A stretch of 46,682 nucleotides of DNA from Antrodiella citrinella (Eukaryota > Basidiomycota > Agaricomycetes > Polyporales > Steccherinaceae), in assembly GCA_004802725.1 (NCBI GenBank), contig SGPM01000217.1, positions 1 through 46,682 of the forward strand, in the 5' to 3' direction. Under the pieces are notes generated by a model. That model was not told where the DNA came from. It ran no database searches and was given only the letters and a program-made list of their open reading frames with translations. A program made the translations under genes and the position numbers. Below, piece after piece: positions 10,181 to 21,299 of this stretch (within the stretch, counting starts at the first letter, position 1; each line of letters begins with the position of its first letter).

Positions 10181-12680
10181 CTACCTGACCGGGTTTCCTT
10201 TCAAAAAGTCAGCAATATACCCCAACTGCTCCTCCCTGTCGGTATCCTCTGCCAGTCCCAACGGCTGCGCGCCATCCATATAAATCAACTTAGTCTTCGT
10301 CATGCTGTCGTACTTCGGCCAGAACAATGCCGGACCACCGAGGTCGAAAGGAGCTTGAGTGTGCGGCGTATCGTTGAAAACGCCCTCGGTTTGGTTGGCA
10401 AGGCCCGGCGGGCCGTTGGGGTCGAGGTAGTTGACGAAGTGAATGAGGTGGTCAGTCATGTCGGAGGGCCCGAACATGTCGAATAGGTCCGTGACATGTG
10501 CCTGTTGATAATTCAGATTAGTGTAGGGAGTGGACGGGATAGAACAGCGAGAGGAGGGTACGCACAGAGCCGAGTATAGCGGTGTTTTTCCTTCTCCTCG
10601 TCACTACAAGATAGCTTTCAGCCACTCGTGATTAGGCATATCGAGCAATCGAACACTGACTGTACGTCCACACATCCTGGTTTCCAGACATAGCCTCCAC
10701 GAAAGCCTTCCTAGGAGCCTCGAACATCATATCACCCAGAAATGCTGCGATACGTTTGAACTGAGGCGTCGGAGTATTCAACAAGCCCGTGTTGAAAGGC
10801 GAGCCGAGGCTCGGGTCCTCAGGGTATGCCGTGAGGAGCCCGTTGATCTCGGCGCTTGAGGCGTTCACGAAGAAATATGTGGACAGCCAGTCGTGCAATT
10901 CTTCCGCGGTACTGTTAGACATGATTTCATCAGTTTCACTTGAAGGGAGAGCACGGAGAGACGACGAGGATAAGACGTACGTGATGTTCAGTGAGGTGAG
11001 TGCGAAGACGGTGCCTTCGCCCTCACATACCTGCAACCAGTCAGCACCCGAAACTGCGTTGAAGTGGACGGTATACTGACCCCTGTCACCACAGGCACTT
11101 TCGCAATGGATCCTTCCTCTGCCAGCTCGTATGGCGACTTCGGAAGAAAATTGCCGTCATGCCGAGCAAACCACGAAGTAGCTAGTGACTGCGATAGACA
11201 CGTCAGTCCACGCATCTAATCGACCTTAATCCAATACACACCTGGAAAGAGAAAAAGCTGGGTGACATGTCAATGGCCGCCTTGAGTCGATCAAATGGTA
11301 TATGCCGCAAACACTGGAGCGTGTCAATGGCACCCTCACACCCCGCGTCAGCCACCAACCCGTCGTAGAACACCTGTGCTCCTTGTACGTCCCCGAAAGG
11401 CAGAAGTGAGCCGGATTGCATGTAGGCACCTCGGAAGAGCCCATCGTTGTTTCCACCGTTGGTGAGCATGTGGGCAGCAGCTGACATCGCGCCTGCTGAT
11501 TCCCCCCAACTAAAAACTATGGTCAGCAGCTAAGATCTAGTCTTTAGGTTGATAAGACTTGCATTACAACTTTGGAGGGATCACCTCCGAATGAGCGGAT
11601 ATGTTTCTGAACCCACCGGAACGCAAGCCGCTCTTGAGATACACGTCGTATCAGAGGGTGAAAACATCAGGGTATAGAATGTAACTCACGATCTCTGTAG
11701 CCGAGATTTCCTACACGTGCATCCCTAGCCTCTTTTCCAGTGATCCAACCCAATGCTGAGAACGAAATCAATGATCAGGTCGATAGTCGATGGTGCATAG
11801 ATGTTCACTCACCTGAAAGTCTAGAAATTCAATTGTCAATACGAGCGCAAGATGGTAGGACGATAAATTCGTACCTATAGTTGATCGACACGACGATGAT
11901 CGGTTCCGACAGTTGCACAGCCCTTTCTACGATGATACCACCGTCGTACCTGGCGAGGAAGTTGAGCATTGAGCGATCACGGCAAATGAAGCGACTTACA
12001 GAGCACTGCCTCCGTCTTGAAACCCGCCTTTGCCAACTGTTCAGTGTGTGCTAGACGCAATATTGATTAGATCGTACCTCCATGCATCCACTTATGATGG
12101 AAGAGGGCGATCATTAGCTTTCAGCTCCATGCAAAAAGCAGAACACGCACGACAGCAACAGGCAAGCCTGACTTTGTAGTCACATCCGGCGGCGTCCATA
12201 TATTCAAGCTGAGACCTGCAATTATGATCAGACTTTTTCTCAAGCAGAGCGACCAAAGTGATTCGTCTCATACAATCTTCGGACTGAGGAGCAGACGCGT
12301 TGAGCACGCTGTTCAGCAACCGAACGGTGACGCCGAGATCAAGCGCAGGAGGAAATGTCGTCAAGGGGGCGATGTATTGTTGCGGACACCAAGGACCGAA
12401 CTCAGATGCAGCGTAGGTCCCTGTGTAGCGCTCGATTGGCTGGGGACGACTGAATCGAAGTTGACCGATGCTGTTGAGGAAAGTTCGGGTTGGGATGGAC
12501 TCGGATTGGGGAACGGAGAACGTACGGAGGTTGTGCGTATGGTATACCCAGGAACTTGTTCGTCACACCGTCTGTTGAGCCGACGAAGGTAGCATCATCA
12601 AGTAAGGCAGTGGGGGTTGAGTCTGCAGCAACGAGACAGGTAAGCGTAAGACAGACGAGGAGACGGAAAGACGACCGCAT
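10181..12680 (-). CDS. secreted type-B carboxylesterase/lipase
   Basis: Fifteen exons, 570 aa: 12680-12526, 12470-12274, 12215-12151, 12090-12078, 12027-12000, 11949-11875, 11820-11813, 11755-11690, 11632-11563, 11509-11242, 11188-11081, 11030-10981, 10911-10661, 10603-10566, 10501-10181. Every phase closes. The N-terminus is a signal peptide (RLLVCLTLTCLVAADS). Family landmarks follow in order: GIPYAQPP, SEDCLSLNIW, oxyanion-hole HGGGF, YRLSALGW, and nucleophile elbow GESAGA (Ser about 230). The acidic residue is in CEGEGT (Glu about 356) and the His in GSAHVTD (about 466). It would hydrolyse carboxylic esters outside the cell. Exons of 13, 28 and 8 nt encode parts of the oxyanion loop and YRLSA. 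The intron before the elbow begins GC (11562) rather than GT. A second in-frame ATG lies 12 nt upstream (12692), very close to the TATA box. Substrate is unknown. Confidence 0.95.
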
Positions 12681-12716
12681 GGTTCGTCTCATTGCCGGAC
12701 GAAAGCAATGCGAGGG

Positions 12717-12727
12717 CTTATATATAT
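12717..12727 (-). promoter_or_regulatory. TATA box of the carboxylesterase gene
   Basis: Minus strand reads ATATATATAAG about 40 nt upstream of the ATG at 12680. The short distance implies a very short 5' leader and favours 12680 over 12692 as start. Confidence 0.6.
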
Positions 12728-12759
12728 GAGCATCGAACGTTGAACGCTTCATTCGATGA

Positions 12760-13249
12760 GTACCCTGCTCGTATCACCATCATGCGTATCCTCGCAGGAT
12801 GGGGATAAGATATGCACATTTCTGCGTATGTGACCGTGACGAAAATGTCATCCAGAGTGGATTACTTGTCTTCTCAACACGTCTTCCCAGCGCAAATACA
12901 TTTTCTATGGCACATGCCAACGATTTGATGCCTTAGCATCATACTGTCAATATGACCTGAGACGAAGTCAGGGCGGTGAACTTACCAGAATGGCATTAGA
13001 TGCGAATGACTTCGATCTACAAATACAACTCAGCATACAACGTCTCGAGCGACATCCTGGACAATTCGAGGAACAGATTTAATATCCGAAGTACAGTAGG
13101 GTATGAATAGCTGCCGTGATAATTCAGCGTGTTTCTTATGACGATACCGAAGACGAGATACACACATCACAATGATAGTACAGGGCCTCGGGACTCATAC
13201 AACACAACATCCTCATTTCTTATCATCTGGCACATTTTGAGGTATGAAT
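12760..13249. other. intergenic, no gene seen
   Basis: Promoter-side flank of the carboxylesterase and 3' flank of the next minus-strand gene; no coding evidence. Confidence 0.6.
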
Positions 13250-13820
13250 CTAGGTCGAGAACAACGAAGCGTCGCCGTCTAAAGAAAGAGTTTTGATACG
13301 AGGTGCACCACCTTCTTCTGCGACTCTAAAACACAATGTCAGCGCCATATATATATATATACCAAGTCAAATGAAGAAGGCTCACGTTGCAGAAGCTTTG
13401 ATTCTGGCCGTATCTGTGGTGGAGCGTGGGATCCAACTGAATGCAGTTGATACCTGAGGGCGAACAGCGGTCAGTTCATGCAACGCGCGATATGGCAGAC
13501 CAGCTCACCCAGCTTTCACCCTCCGCTGCGTTAGACACAGTTGCCTCCTGGTCCTCGAACTTGACAGTATCGCTCTGCCACTTCTTCTGCAGCGCTAGCA
13601 AAGCTTGCTTTAGTCCCTCTTTGTCCACCACTTTTCCGGCAATGGTACCGCTCGCATCCTGGGCAAACGTGTTCGAAAAACGTGTGGAGAAAAGGTCGAT
13701 GGGACCATGACCGAGTCGTAGATTTGGAAGACCTGCCGGTTGATGGAAGGAGATGTGTGGGGCTTCGAGGATAGACGACAGCGATCGTTGGAGGAATGAG
13801 GTGTTGGTCTGCGACGCCAT
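13250..13820 (-). CDS. small conserved-looking protein, possibly NTF2/SnoaL-like
   Basis: Three exons (13820-13509, 13453-13386, 13325-13250) join in phase to 151 aa, starting MASQTNTSFLQRSL and ending DGDASLFST. Introns of 55 and 60 nt have normal borders. An upstream in-frame ATG at 13913 lies only a few bases from a TATAAA and so is unlikely to be in the mRNA. The pattern (an FSTRFSNTF segment, then KVVDKEGLKQALLALQKKW, then a strand-rich second half) recalls the SnoaL/NTF2-like fold. That is a guess from texture, with no catalytic residue to support it. No signal peptide or membrane segment. Confidence 0.7.
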
Positions 13821-13912
13821 ACTTGAGAACAAGATTGGGGGGATGTTCGGTATCCTTGTGGGCTTTGTGAGGAGGAGGAAGGAAGGAAGGAGAGGTCGAA
13901 GGAGAACAGACA

Positions 13913-13918
13913 TTTATA
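13913..13918 (-). promoter_or_regulatory. TATA box of the small NTF2-like(?) gene
   Basis: Minus strand TATAAA in the context CCTATAAATG. It is about 95 nt upstream of the chosen start and too close to the ATG at 13913 for that codon to be used. Confidence 0.55.
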
Positions 13919-13924
13919 GGTTTT

Positions 13925-14749
13925 CGAGTGAGGAACGAAACATGTACCTTCTCCGGCGTTGGCCATCTGACGTCAGACCTAGGACCAGTCTAGCCAAACC
14001 TCAACTTGAGCGAGAAATCTACCGGGATCTGTAAAAACAATAGCAGAGCACCTTTGTCGATACACGATGAGAATCCATGATAATCATATGTTGAGTAGAA
14101 AAGAGGATTCAGCGACGCGTTGCCGACGACGAGCAGGTGCTTTGGAGGACGAAACTCAGACTAACTCAGACTGGGGATTGCCGGCACGACGACAGGACTG
14201 ACCAGCAATTTTGATTCTTTCCTCTTGCCTTCCTCATTCCTTTAAATTTTTGTATGAAACCCGAGTACCATTGGAACCGCTCAGCCATTCATTTGTCGAA
14301 GTACACTGGGTGTTTTACAGGCAGACTCAAGCTGGGACATGCTCAACCCTAACCCTAATCGCGAGGTCATAAATCACTTGAACGTCTGAACGTTGCCCAC
14401 ATCTTCGACTTTCATTTGAGAAATTGATTTCTCGTGAACATGTACCACGATATGGTACTACCGCGCCATTGAGGAGTGAGAGAAAACCATCCATGAGGGA
14501 CTAAGAGTGATATGGGACGCTACATGCTTTCAGGAAATGCAAGTAGGATTGGCCAAACGGACGAGAATGATGCCGAGAGTAAGTATAGTACTCACACTTC
14601 GGATGAATAAGCATCGACACGGTGTTTTCGTATATGCGAATATATGGGATGTAAAATAACGGCTACCAAGCCCTCGCTATGATCCATACTGGAAACAATT
14701 TAGTATATGTTCGTACAGAAAGCCAAGAATGAGTACTCACCGACGTATA
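13925..14749. other. intergenic, no gene seen; contains CCCTAACCCTAA
   Basis: No coding evidence over about 0.8 kb. Two telomere-type units (CCCTAACCCTAA, 14347-14358) occur in isolation. Confidence 0.6.
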
Positions 14750-15262
14750 CTACGACGCATATGCTGCTGTGGGTACATCAGCCTCTGCCAAAGGTAGTGT
14801 CACTGGTGATACCGGTGTTGACGCAGACAGTAGCGGCAGCCCCAACGCCTCCGTCTGCTGCTGGCGTTCCCTCACCATCACGCGTATCCGCATCCCTTCC
14901 CACCCCAGCAACTCCGGCGACATCTTCAACACGTAGTTATCCAGTCCTCCGTGCTGTAACCACGAGAAATAGGCGCGTTCCAGTGCCATTGCCACGACAT
15001 CGGAATTAGAATCAACACGACGTACCTTCTTCACCGTCTTCAAAGCCCTCGTCGTCAACTTCACCCTCACAACATCCTGCATCGTATCCGAGAACAGGCG
15101 TTTTGACTGCACATTCGGCAGCCACGAGCGGCGGGTCTTGTGCTTCGAAAACGGAACGTTGTTACCGTATTGCTTCGTCTTGCCTTGGAAGAGACCCAGC
15201 TGCGCGCGTTTGAAAGGCTGCGAGACAATGGCAGCATTGAAAAGGGGTATTGAAGGAAACAT
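14750..15262 (-). CDS. MRPL24: mitochondrial large-subunit ribosomal protein bL28m
   Basis: Two exons, 15262-15026 and 14953-14750, 146 aa. The conserved bL28 core is clear: PFKRAQLGLFQGKTKQYGNN, then VPFSKHKTRRSWLPNVQSKR and DTMQDVVRVKLTTRALKTVKK. It is followed by HGGLDNYVLKMSPELLGWEG. It is a structural protein of the mitoribosomal large subunit. The start at 15262 (MFPSIPLF) fits family N-termini; an upstream in-frame ATG at 15397 would add 45 residues of possible presequence. The intron (14954-15025) is 72 nt, GTACGT...TTACAG, a multiple of three without a stop. Unspliced translation would therefore insert 24 foreign residues between VKK and HGGL. That insert is absent from the family pattern, which is why I splice it. 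MRPL24 is the yeast name. Confidence 0.92.
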   Translation of the reverse strand: MFPSIPLFNAAIVSQPFKRAQLGLFQGKTKQYGNNVPFSKHKTRRSWLPNVQSKRLFSDTMQDVVRVKLTTRALKTVKKVRRVDSNSDVVAMALERAYFSWLQHGGLDNYVLKMSPELLGWEGMRIRVMVRERQQQTEALGLPLLSASTPVSPVTLPLAEADVPTAAYAS

Positions 15263-15264
15263 GA

Positions 15265-15996
15265 CTGGACGACGGGGAATGCGCTGTACGGGGAAAGAAC
15301 TGGAAACAGTGAATCGTGATGCGCCCGCCCGACGTGAAACCGGAATATTATGTAATCGCAAACCTGCTCCTGCTCCGAGTAGTCCGATGACTTTCATAAT
15401 TTCCTTCCAGTTCGCTGACTCTGAACTCACCAATCGCACGGTAAAGCCCCACAAATAATCCTGTCGGAATACGTTTCTTTATTTTATATTTGACTTCGAT
15501 ACGAAAGACTACTGCCTTGACCTTTGAGCCGGAGCCAACATTCAAGTCGAGTACGCATCGGGAATATCATCTGTACACGTCGTAGCCCAGGCTTATTTCT
15601 GAGTCGACGAGGGTACTCAGAGTTCACAAGGGTGTGTGATCAGCCACACTGGCCGATTGTGGGCCTTGATGATGCGCTAAGAATCAAGTACCCGCTCATT
15701 CAGTCAATATTCAAGCTCAAGTTAGCAGGTCCTGTTATAAGACCTAAGAATGTATGTGGCTACACGGCACTAACACCATTACATAGTCCAAGACAGACAT
15801 TGCTTGAATTGAAATAAATACTTCATGCGAATGAGAGGACAAGAGTGATGCTACAGGGTACTGTACATATCCCACGACACACATGACGGGCGCGCGACGC
15901 AGTTATTCATGAATAAAAAAATCCTAGTGATGTCAAAGACCCGGCAGAGCCAAATCCAAGTGGTAGAAATGTCCCACAACCACCTCCCCCGTCACG
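15265..15996. other. intergenic, no gene seen
   Basis: Promoter side of bL28m and 3' flank of the ABCG gene. Short frames only. Confidence 0.6.
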
Positions 15997-18714
15997 TCAC
16001 CGCTTCTTGAACACCAGAACGACGTACAGCAGCACCCGGTACACCAACGCGATGATCAGCAGTATCGATGTGTACAATCCGAAGCTGATCCCCGAGATTT
16101 GCAGGTTCTGCAGCACGTCGTCCCCAGCGAGGGCACACTGGCCCTGCGCGATGAGCGAGCTTGGATAGTCGCAGAAACACGAACCGTCTTCTAGGGTGGC
16201 GCAGGCCAGCACGAGTCCGTGGAAGTCGTTGTACGTCAGCAGGTCGAACGCATACGTCTGGAAGTCGATGAAGTGTGCCCAGTAGTACCAGAACCGCGGA
16301 AGGTTGACCGCCCGGATGAAGTACCCGCCGACGGACTGCGAGCACGAGTGAGCAAATACAGTACGCGGAACGCAGAACACGCTTACCATCCAGAAGCCGT
16401 TCAAGAACGACGCGACAGCCAACGCAGCCACAAAGATCGGGAGGGCAGCCGCCACGACTGTGCACTGCGCTTCAACGTCAGCCTCTATATGAATAATCCA
16501 AAAAAGGCTACTCACCTGCGCCTCCGCTGTGTACACTGCCAAAAACAAGACTCCGAGGAACCGGAAGAAGTGCCCCGCGCCGGGATGCAGTCCAATGCTC
16601 CAGTACGCCAGCAGCGAGAACAGCAGCGAGCACACGAACAGGTACGGCAGCGACACAATCGAGTTCGCCAACACGTACGCTCCGGGACCGTACAGCCCGT
16701 TCATCCGCTCCCGCATGAACACTTGCCGCTCCTCCAGGAAGGCTGGGATCCCCGCCACCGACATGAATCCCAGGAACGCGACCGAGAAGAAGTGCACCGA
16801 CAGCCTGTCGTTCACTTTCGCCGAAGTCTGTGCGAGGTTCACCCAGATCGTGGCTAGCATGACGCCCATGCCGACTAAGATCGACGTCAAAATCTTCCAA
16901 TCCGTTTAAAACCACAAGTACTCACCGTACATCGCCGCACGAACACCATACGCCAGCAGGTTCCTGCTGTAGTTGATCGCGTTCCGCTCCATCAGAATCC
17001 CCGTGCTGTACAGACCGTTCCTGAAACCCGCTCCTGTGCTCTCGTGTGCCCTGGATATCAGCGCGTGGCTGTCTCCGGACATCTCATCAGTCTCATGCTT
17101 GTCGCAGAGTTGAGAAAGCCCATTCAAAGACGCCCACGACTGCCACCGCTCAGCGTACTCGTTTATATGCGTCGCACGTGACTCGGTGTCGGGGAGGAAG
17201 TCGGTGTTGATGAGGTCTAGAGCGTGGTCAGTCGGATTGGCGTGCAGTGGGACGGGGTGGCCAAGACTTTCGTCGAGGAAGGTGGCGAGCTTGTGAGTAG
17301 GTCCGAAGAACACCGTACGCCCTTGTGCAAGCAGAAGTAGCTTGTCGAACAGCGAGATCGTGTCCCAGTTGGGCTGGTGGATACTGGCAATCACGATCAT
17401 ACCGCGCTCCTGGGCAATGTGTTTAACTAAGACAGTATGTCAACGGAAGATTTTAATCAATCATGAAATAGACACGCACTGGCTGAAATAACCTCATAGC
17501 TCGTCCTGCTGTCTAAGCCACTCGTAGGCTCATCAAGCAGGAGGATCTTCGGCTGAGTTACTAAAGACGACCCGATCGTGACCCGTCGTTTCTGGCCACC
17601 TGAGATACCGCGTTGAATGGGATTACCGATCCTATTGTTGACGACCTCCGTGAGACCCATGTCGGTGATCGTTTGTACAACTCTCGTGCGAATTACCTCT
17701 GCGGGGGTCGAGGCATCCAGACTATGCATACAGCGATGAGTTCACGTTCCGTTGATACAATCTGGCACAATGGCACGTACCTCAGCCGAGCAGCGAAGCG
17801 AATTGTCTCCTGCACGGTCAGAACTCCCAGCAACGCGTCGCTCTGCTCGACGTATGACGCAAGCTCGGACATGTTCGGCGCGTCGTTGCCATTGACAGAC
17901 ACCTGATGAAGAAAGAAGATGAGTAAGCTGCGAAACGACTAGAGTAGACGCCGTCTGTCGAGTCATATCCGCAGGTATCATGCATGGACAGTCAATCACG
18001 AAGTTTGAACGGTCAAGACACATGCCATAAGCGAAATAGAGACCCTTCAGACGACACCACAAGACGTCTGAGGGACCCCGTGAATGGGTAAAAGTCATAT
18101 CAGCCAAACAATTAGCAAACGATGCGCATTTCGGCGCATTCAAATACCACAAAGCAGGAAACGAGAAGACCCGACGCGCTGCATAAGACATGACTGCGCC
18201 TCACAAAAAACGGACCACTCTAAGAAAAGACTATGGATAGCCAATAGCGACTCATGTTGCTAAGACGCGTATATCCACCCATGCGGAAGCCAGTATATGC
18301 GGGAGGACTTGAGTGATGGTGGCATGATAAACTCACGTACCGTGCCGTTTGAAGGTGAAGTGCGTCTAGATATGATATCCAATATTGTGGACTTGCCCGA
18401 GCCTGAAGGGCCCATAACTGTGTATGACGGGACCCGTGAGCGACAAAACGGGACATCATGGTACACATTACTCACCTGCGAGGAGCTCTCCAGACTGGAC
18501 GCGTCCGGAGACATTTTGCAAGATGTTCTTGTGTTTGATGGAGTAGCAAATGTCGCTCCACTCGAGAAAGAGATACTCGGGTTGCGCCACCGCCACAGTC
18601 TGTGACTGAAAAATGAACGCGCGACATTTCAGTACTTTACATATGACAAAAGTTCAAAGGCGCTTTCGCGACCATTTTACCACGTACCTCAAGGTCTGGA
18701 TGTGCGCTAGTCAT
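15997..18714 (-). CDS. ABCG-family (White/PDR half-size) transporter
   Basis: Nine exons, 624 aa: 18714-18688, 18605-18476, 18417-18341, 17902-17781, 17721-17480, 17426-16926, 16874-16516, 16464-16387, 16335-15997. All phases close. The nucleotide-binding domain comes first: Walker [10 protein letters not shown] (about 55-63), Q-loop VEQ, signature ISGGQKRR, Walker [14 protein letters not shown] and H-loop SIHQP. A C-terminal membrane domain follows, with about six hydrophobic segments and the typical Cys-containing extracellular loop ([10 protein letters not shown]). This NBD-TMD order and length are those of ABCG half-transporters, which dimerise to export lipids or small hydrophobic compounds. 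The first exon has only nine codons (MTSAHPDLE). Intron 3 (17903-18340) is 438 nt, against 51-82 nt elsewhere in this gene. The cargo cannot be inferred. Confidence 0.95.
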
Positions 18715-18815
18715 CGTCGAACGGATGAACGTTCGCGCGGAGGAGGAGGAAGGGAGGAGGCGTGGGCTGGGGAAGGGGAAGGGGAAAGCGAATGTATAGC
18801 GATTCCAGGGGCGAC

Positions 18816-18821
18816 TTTATA
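18816..18821 (-). promoter_or_regulatory. TATA box and CT-rich leader of the ABCG gene
   Basis: Minus strand TATAAA (context GAGTATAAAGTCG) lies about 100 nt upstream of the ATG at 18714. It is followed by a CT-rich leader (runs of CCCCTT, about 18765-18785), a common basidiomycete core-promoter arrangement. It supports the short first exon. Confidence 0.6.
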
Positions 18822-18839
18822 CTCGCGACGATCCAGTGT

Positions 18840-20233
18840 GACAGGCTTCAATTAGGTTTTGTCGGCGGGATTTGAGCAGCTCCTTGTTCGGCTCGAAAGA
18901 TCCAACGACTGACAGACGCGCGGATTCCGAGCAGTGCCTTTGGATCATGCTGGAGCTGGATCCTGATCACAAGGCTGTTTGGCGACTCCCTGGTGGGACA
19001 AGTTCTGACAAGTCGACTCGTTGGTCTGATGCCGCTATGATGGGTCAACTGTCGAGTACCTCCATTCGTATGTTTTTGCGACCCAGAGGCAAAGACGAGC
19101 CAGGAGTTGAGTTTCCAAAAGTAGAATCTGCCAGAAGATGAAGAAGATCGGCGGACGAGAGCGACATGGCCAGCGTAGAGAACTGTCAACCTTTCTTCGA
19201 ACGACGCTCACTGCAGGTCTCTGCCAGCGCCTCTTCGGGAACATGCCGACTGATCGATACCCTCCCAATAAGGCAATAGGCGTTGAATACTCTGGCTCCC
19301 GCCTCCTCGAAGTTGCTCCTCCCCAGGTCACAATGTCACGTCCAAAAACTTCATTCATGTCGTTCTAGAAGCAGTCTTGCTCCATGGGCCGCGGCGGCGA
19401 CAGTCCTGTATGCGGCAACACGATCACTTCACGGCGAGCTCCATCTGGAGTGGTCCGGAGCGACACCTATGGCCATTACGATATTGCTACCACAGTGGGA
19501 CCAATCCGGTCATTTGCTCGTTACCATTCGACAAGTGTGCACGCGTCGCGTACTATACAATAGTATGGTTATATACTGTGCCGTCACTCTTCGCTATCAT
19601 GAATGTCTTCTTTTCATTTATCTATCGCATCGATACAAAGTGTTACATTCAGGTCCTCATACCACTCGCGACTTCTCACTGGACGCCGCCCAGAACGTGC
19701 TCCTCTAGGTGTGCAAAATGCTAATGGCAAGTTCAGTCTTCGTGCATCTGATCACGATACATGGCTGACGTTCCCAGATCTGTATGCGTTCACACCCAAG
19801 CCAGTGACTGCCTGTGGCGACCCTTAAACCGGTGCCGTACTTATTGCCTATGTCTCAATCTTTGGGCCCGGACATTTTCGTGTGGCGGCACACAGAATCG
19901 TTCTAGTTCAACTTCTGCAGCTTGTGTGAGAGACAAGGCATCGGATTTCTACGATGGTATCAGGTGGAAATATGTTCGGGGGGATTCGGAGACGCCACAG
20001 TTCTCCCGAGATCACCCGAGACCGCGGTCTTCTCTGAACGCACCCGCGGTGCCTCACGCCGTCTGCAGGACGTACGCACATGACATACACTAAGCGTTGA
20101 AACCTGTGTGGACATCTGCACAGACTAAGCGTCGACTATGATTTCTGCAGTGGACAATGGTGGAGGCGACGATGATATCGTGAACAAATTGATGTATCCA
20201 CTGGAAGGCTTGGCACAACACACTGTCCCTCCT
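18840..20233. other. no recognisable gene; scattered open segments
   Basis: Plus-strand segments have protein-like composition, for example SDTYGHYDIATTVGPI (19459-19545 region) and NGKFSLRASDHDTWLTFPDL (about 19725-19790). They sit in different frames with stops between, and I could not join them by plausible introns. This may be a decayed or badly diverged gene. No family recognised. Confidence 0.4.
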
Positions 20234-21259
20234 TTACGCGTTCTCCAACATCGTGTTAATCTGCGCCTTGATTTCCGGATCCTTTAATGCCTCGGGGTCG
20301 AGATAGAAATCGACCGTCTCGTCCTCTTTCCACGACACATCACATGCATCTCCCACCCGCTGTCTGTCCTCGATGGCGTCAAAATTCCGCACGATCGTCC
20401 GGTTCCGCCAGGTGACGAACCACAACCTGCCAGAGAGGCCGAGCATGGATGTGAAGAACAGCGACCGGATGAGGATGGGCCAGCAGGGCGAAACCACTCC
20501 TACCAGCGCGGACACTATGCCATATGCTAAGCAACCCCCACCTGCATCCTGGACCATAGCCGTGAGTGTGCTACGTGACAGGTGACGCGGACAACGATAG
20601 TGTGCGTACCTGCAAGAGCTCGAGATCGGCGCATGAAGCCATAATGATCGTGGCCCTGTGTTTGTCACGTAAAGACACGCCCGCGGCTGCCCACTGTGCA
20701 TTCATGAAAAGGTGAGCCGTAGCTCTGTTATCTGGGTCCAGGCAAACAGTGCTGAAACCCTCTTCACCTGTCATGTACCCCACGGTGTGTCAGTACCGAT
20801 GAACTGAGACCAACTCGAACGACACTCACGTTTCAACTGCTTCTCTTCGTCCGTAGATCTCTTCTCATAAAACTCCGTCAATACCCCGCGCGTCTTGCCC
20901 TTCAAAATCGTGCCATCGCGGGCATTCGCCAGGACCAGCGCCGCCGCCTGCGCAGTGTGCCACAGCTTCTGCAGGTTTGGGTCCTCCATCTGGCGCTGAA
21001 ATCGCCGTTGGGTGTCGTCGTCGACAACGGCATCGTACGTCCACGCTGCGAACACCGCGCCGAGTCCGAGGCGGCCGTAGAAGCGTTTCGTGCGGCAGCG
21101 GGAGTAGCGGGATATACCAAGCGCACCGACGGTGCAGAGGGCGCCGCACAGGAACACTGATTGCCAGACTGGGAGTGTCGGACCCAGGGCGTCGCTCTGC
21201 TCTGCTTCGTGGTGCTGAGAGAGCGAAGGGGGGCAAATTGGAGAAGAGTCAGTGGGCAT
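20234..21259 (-). CDS. unrecognised multi-spanning membrane protein
   Basis: Three exons (21259-20830, 20767-20610, 20548-20234), 300 aa, all phases closing. The intron before exon 3 uses the acceptor after GGTCCAG (branch CTCAC). Hydrophobic segments occur at LPVWQSVFLCGALCTVGALG, GLGAVFAAWTYDAVV and, in the last exon, CLAYGIVSALVGVVSPCWPI followed by RSLFFTSMLGLSGRLWFV. The C-terminus is acidic (DPEALKDPEIKAQINTMLEN). I recognise no family. The only relative I can point to is the broken sequence at 31.4-31.7 kb, which shares PVWxxxxxxGALCxVGALGIxRY and the following GLG...DDDT segment. The start is the first ATG of the open frame; an additional upstream exon cannot be excluded. Confidence 0.75.
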
Positions 21260-21299
21260 TTGTGAAGCTGAAGGCTTCTATCGTAGAACTCACGCTTTG

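Noticed and set aside
16219..16857. 212-residue plus-strand open frame
   Set aside because: Lies antisense inside the last ABCG exons; Arg/Gln/His-rich shadow of GC-rich coding DNA.
17742..18191. 149-residue minus-strand frame covering the long ABCG intron
   Set aside because: It overlaps exon 4 in the wrong frame and would break the ABC domain; treated as intron.
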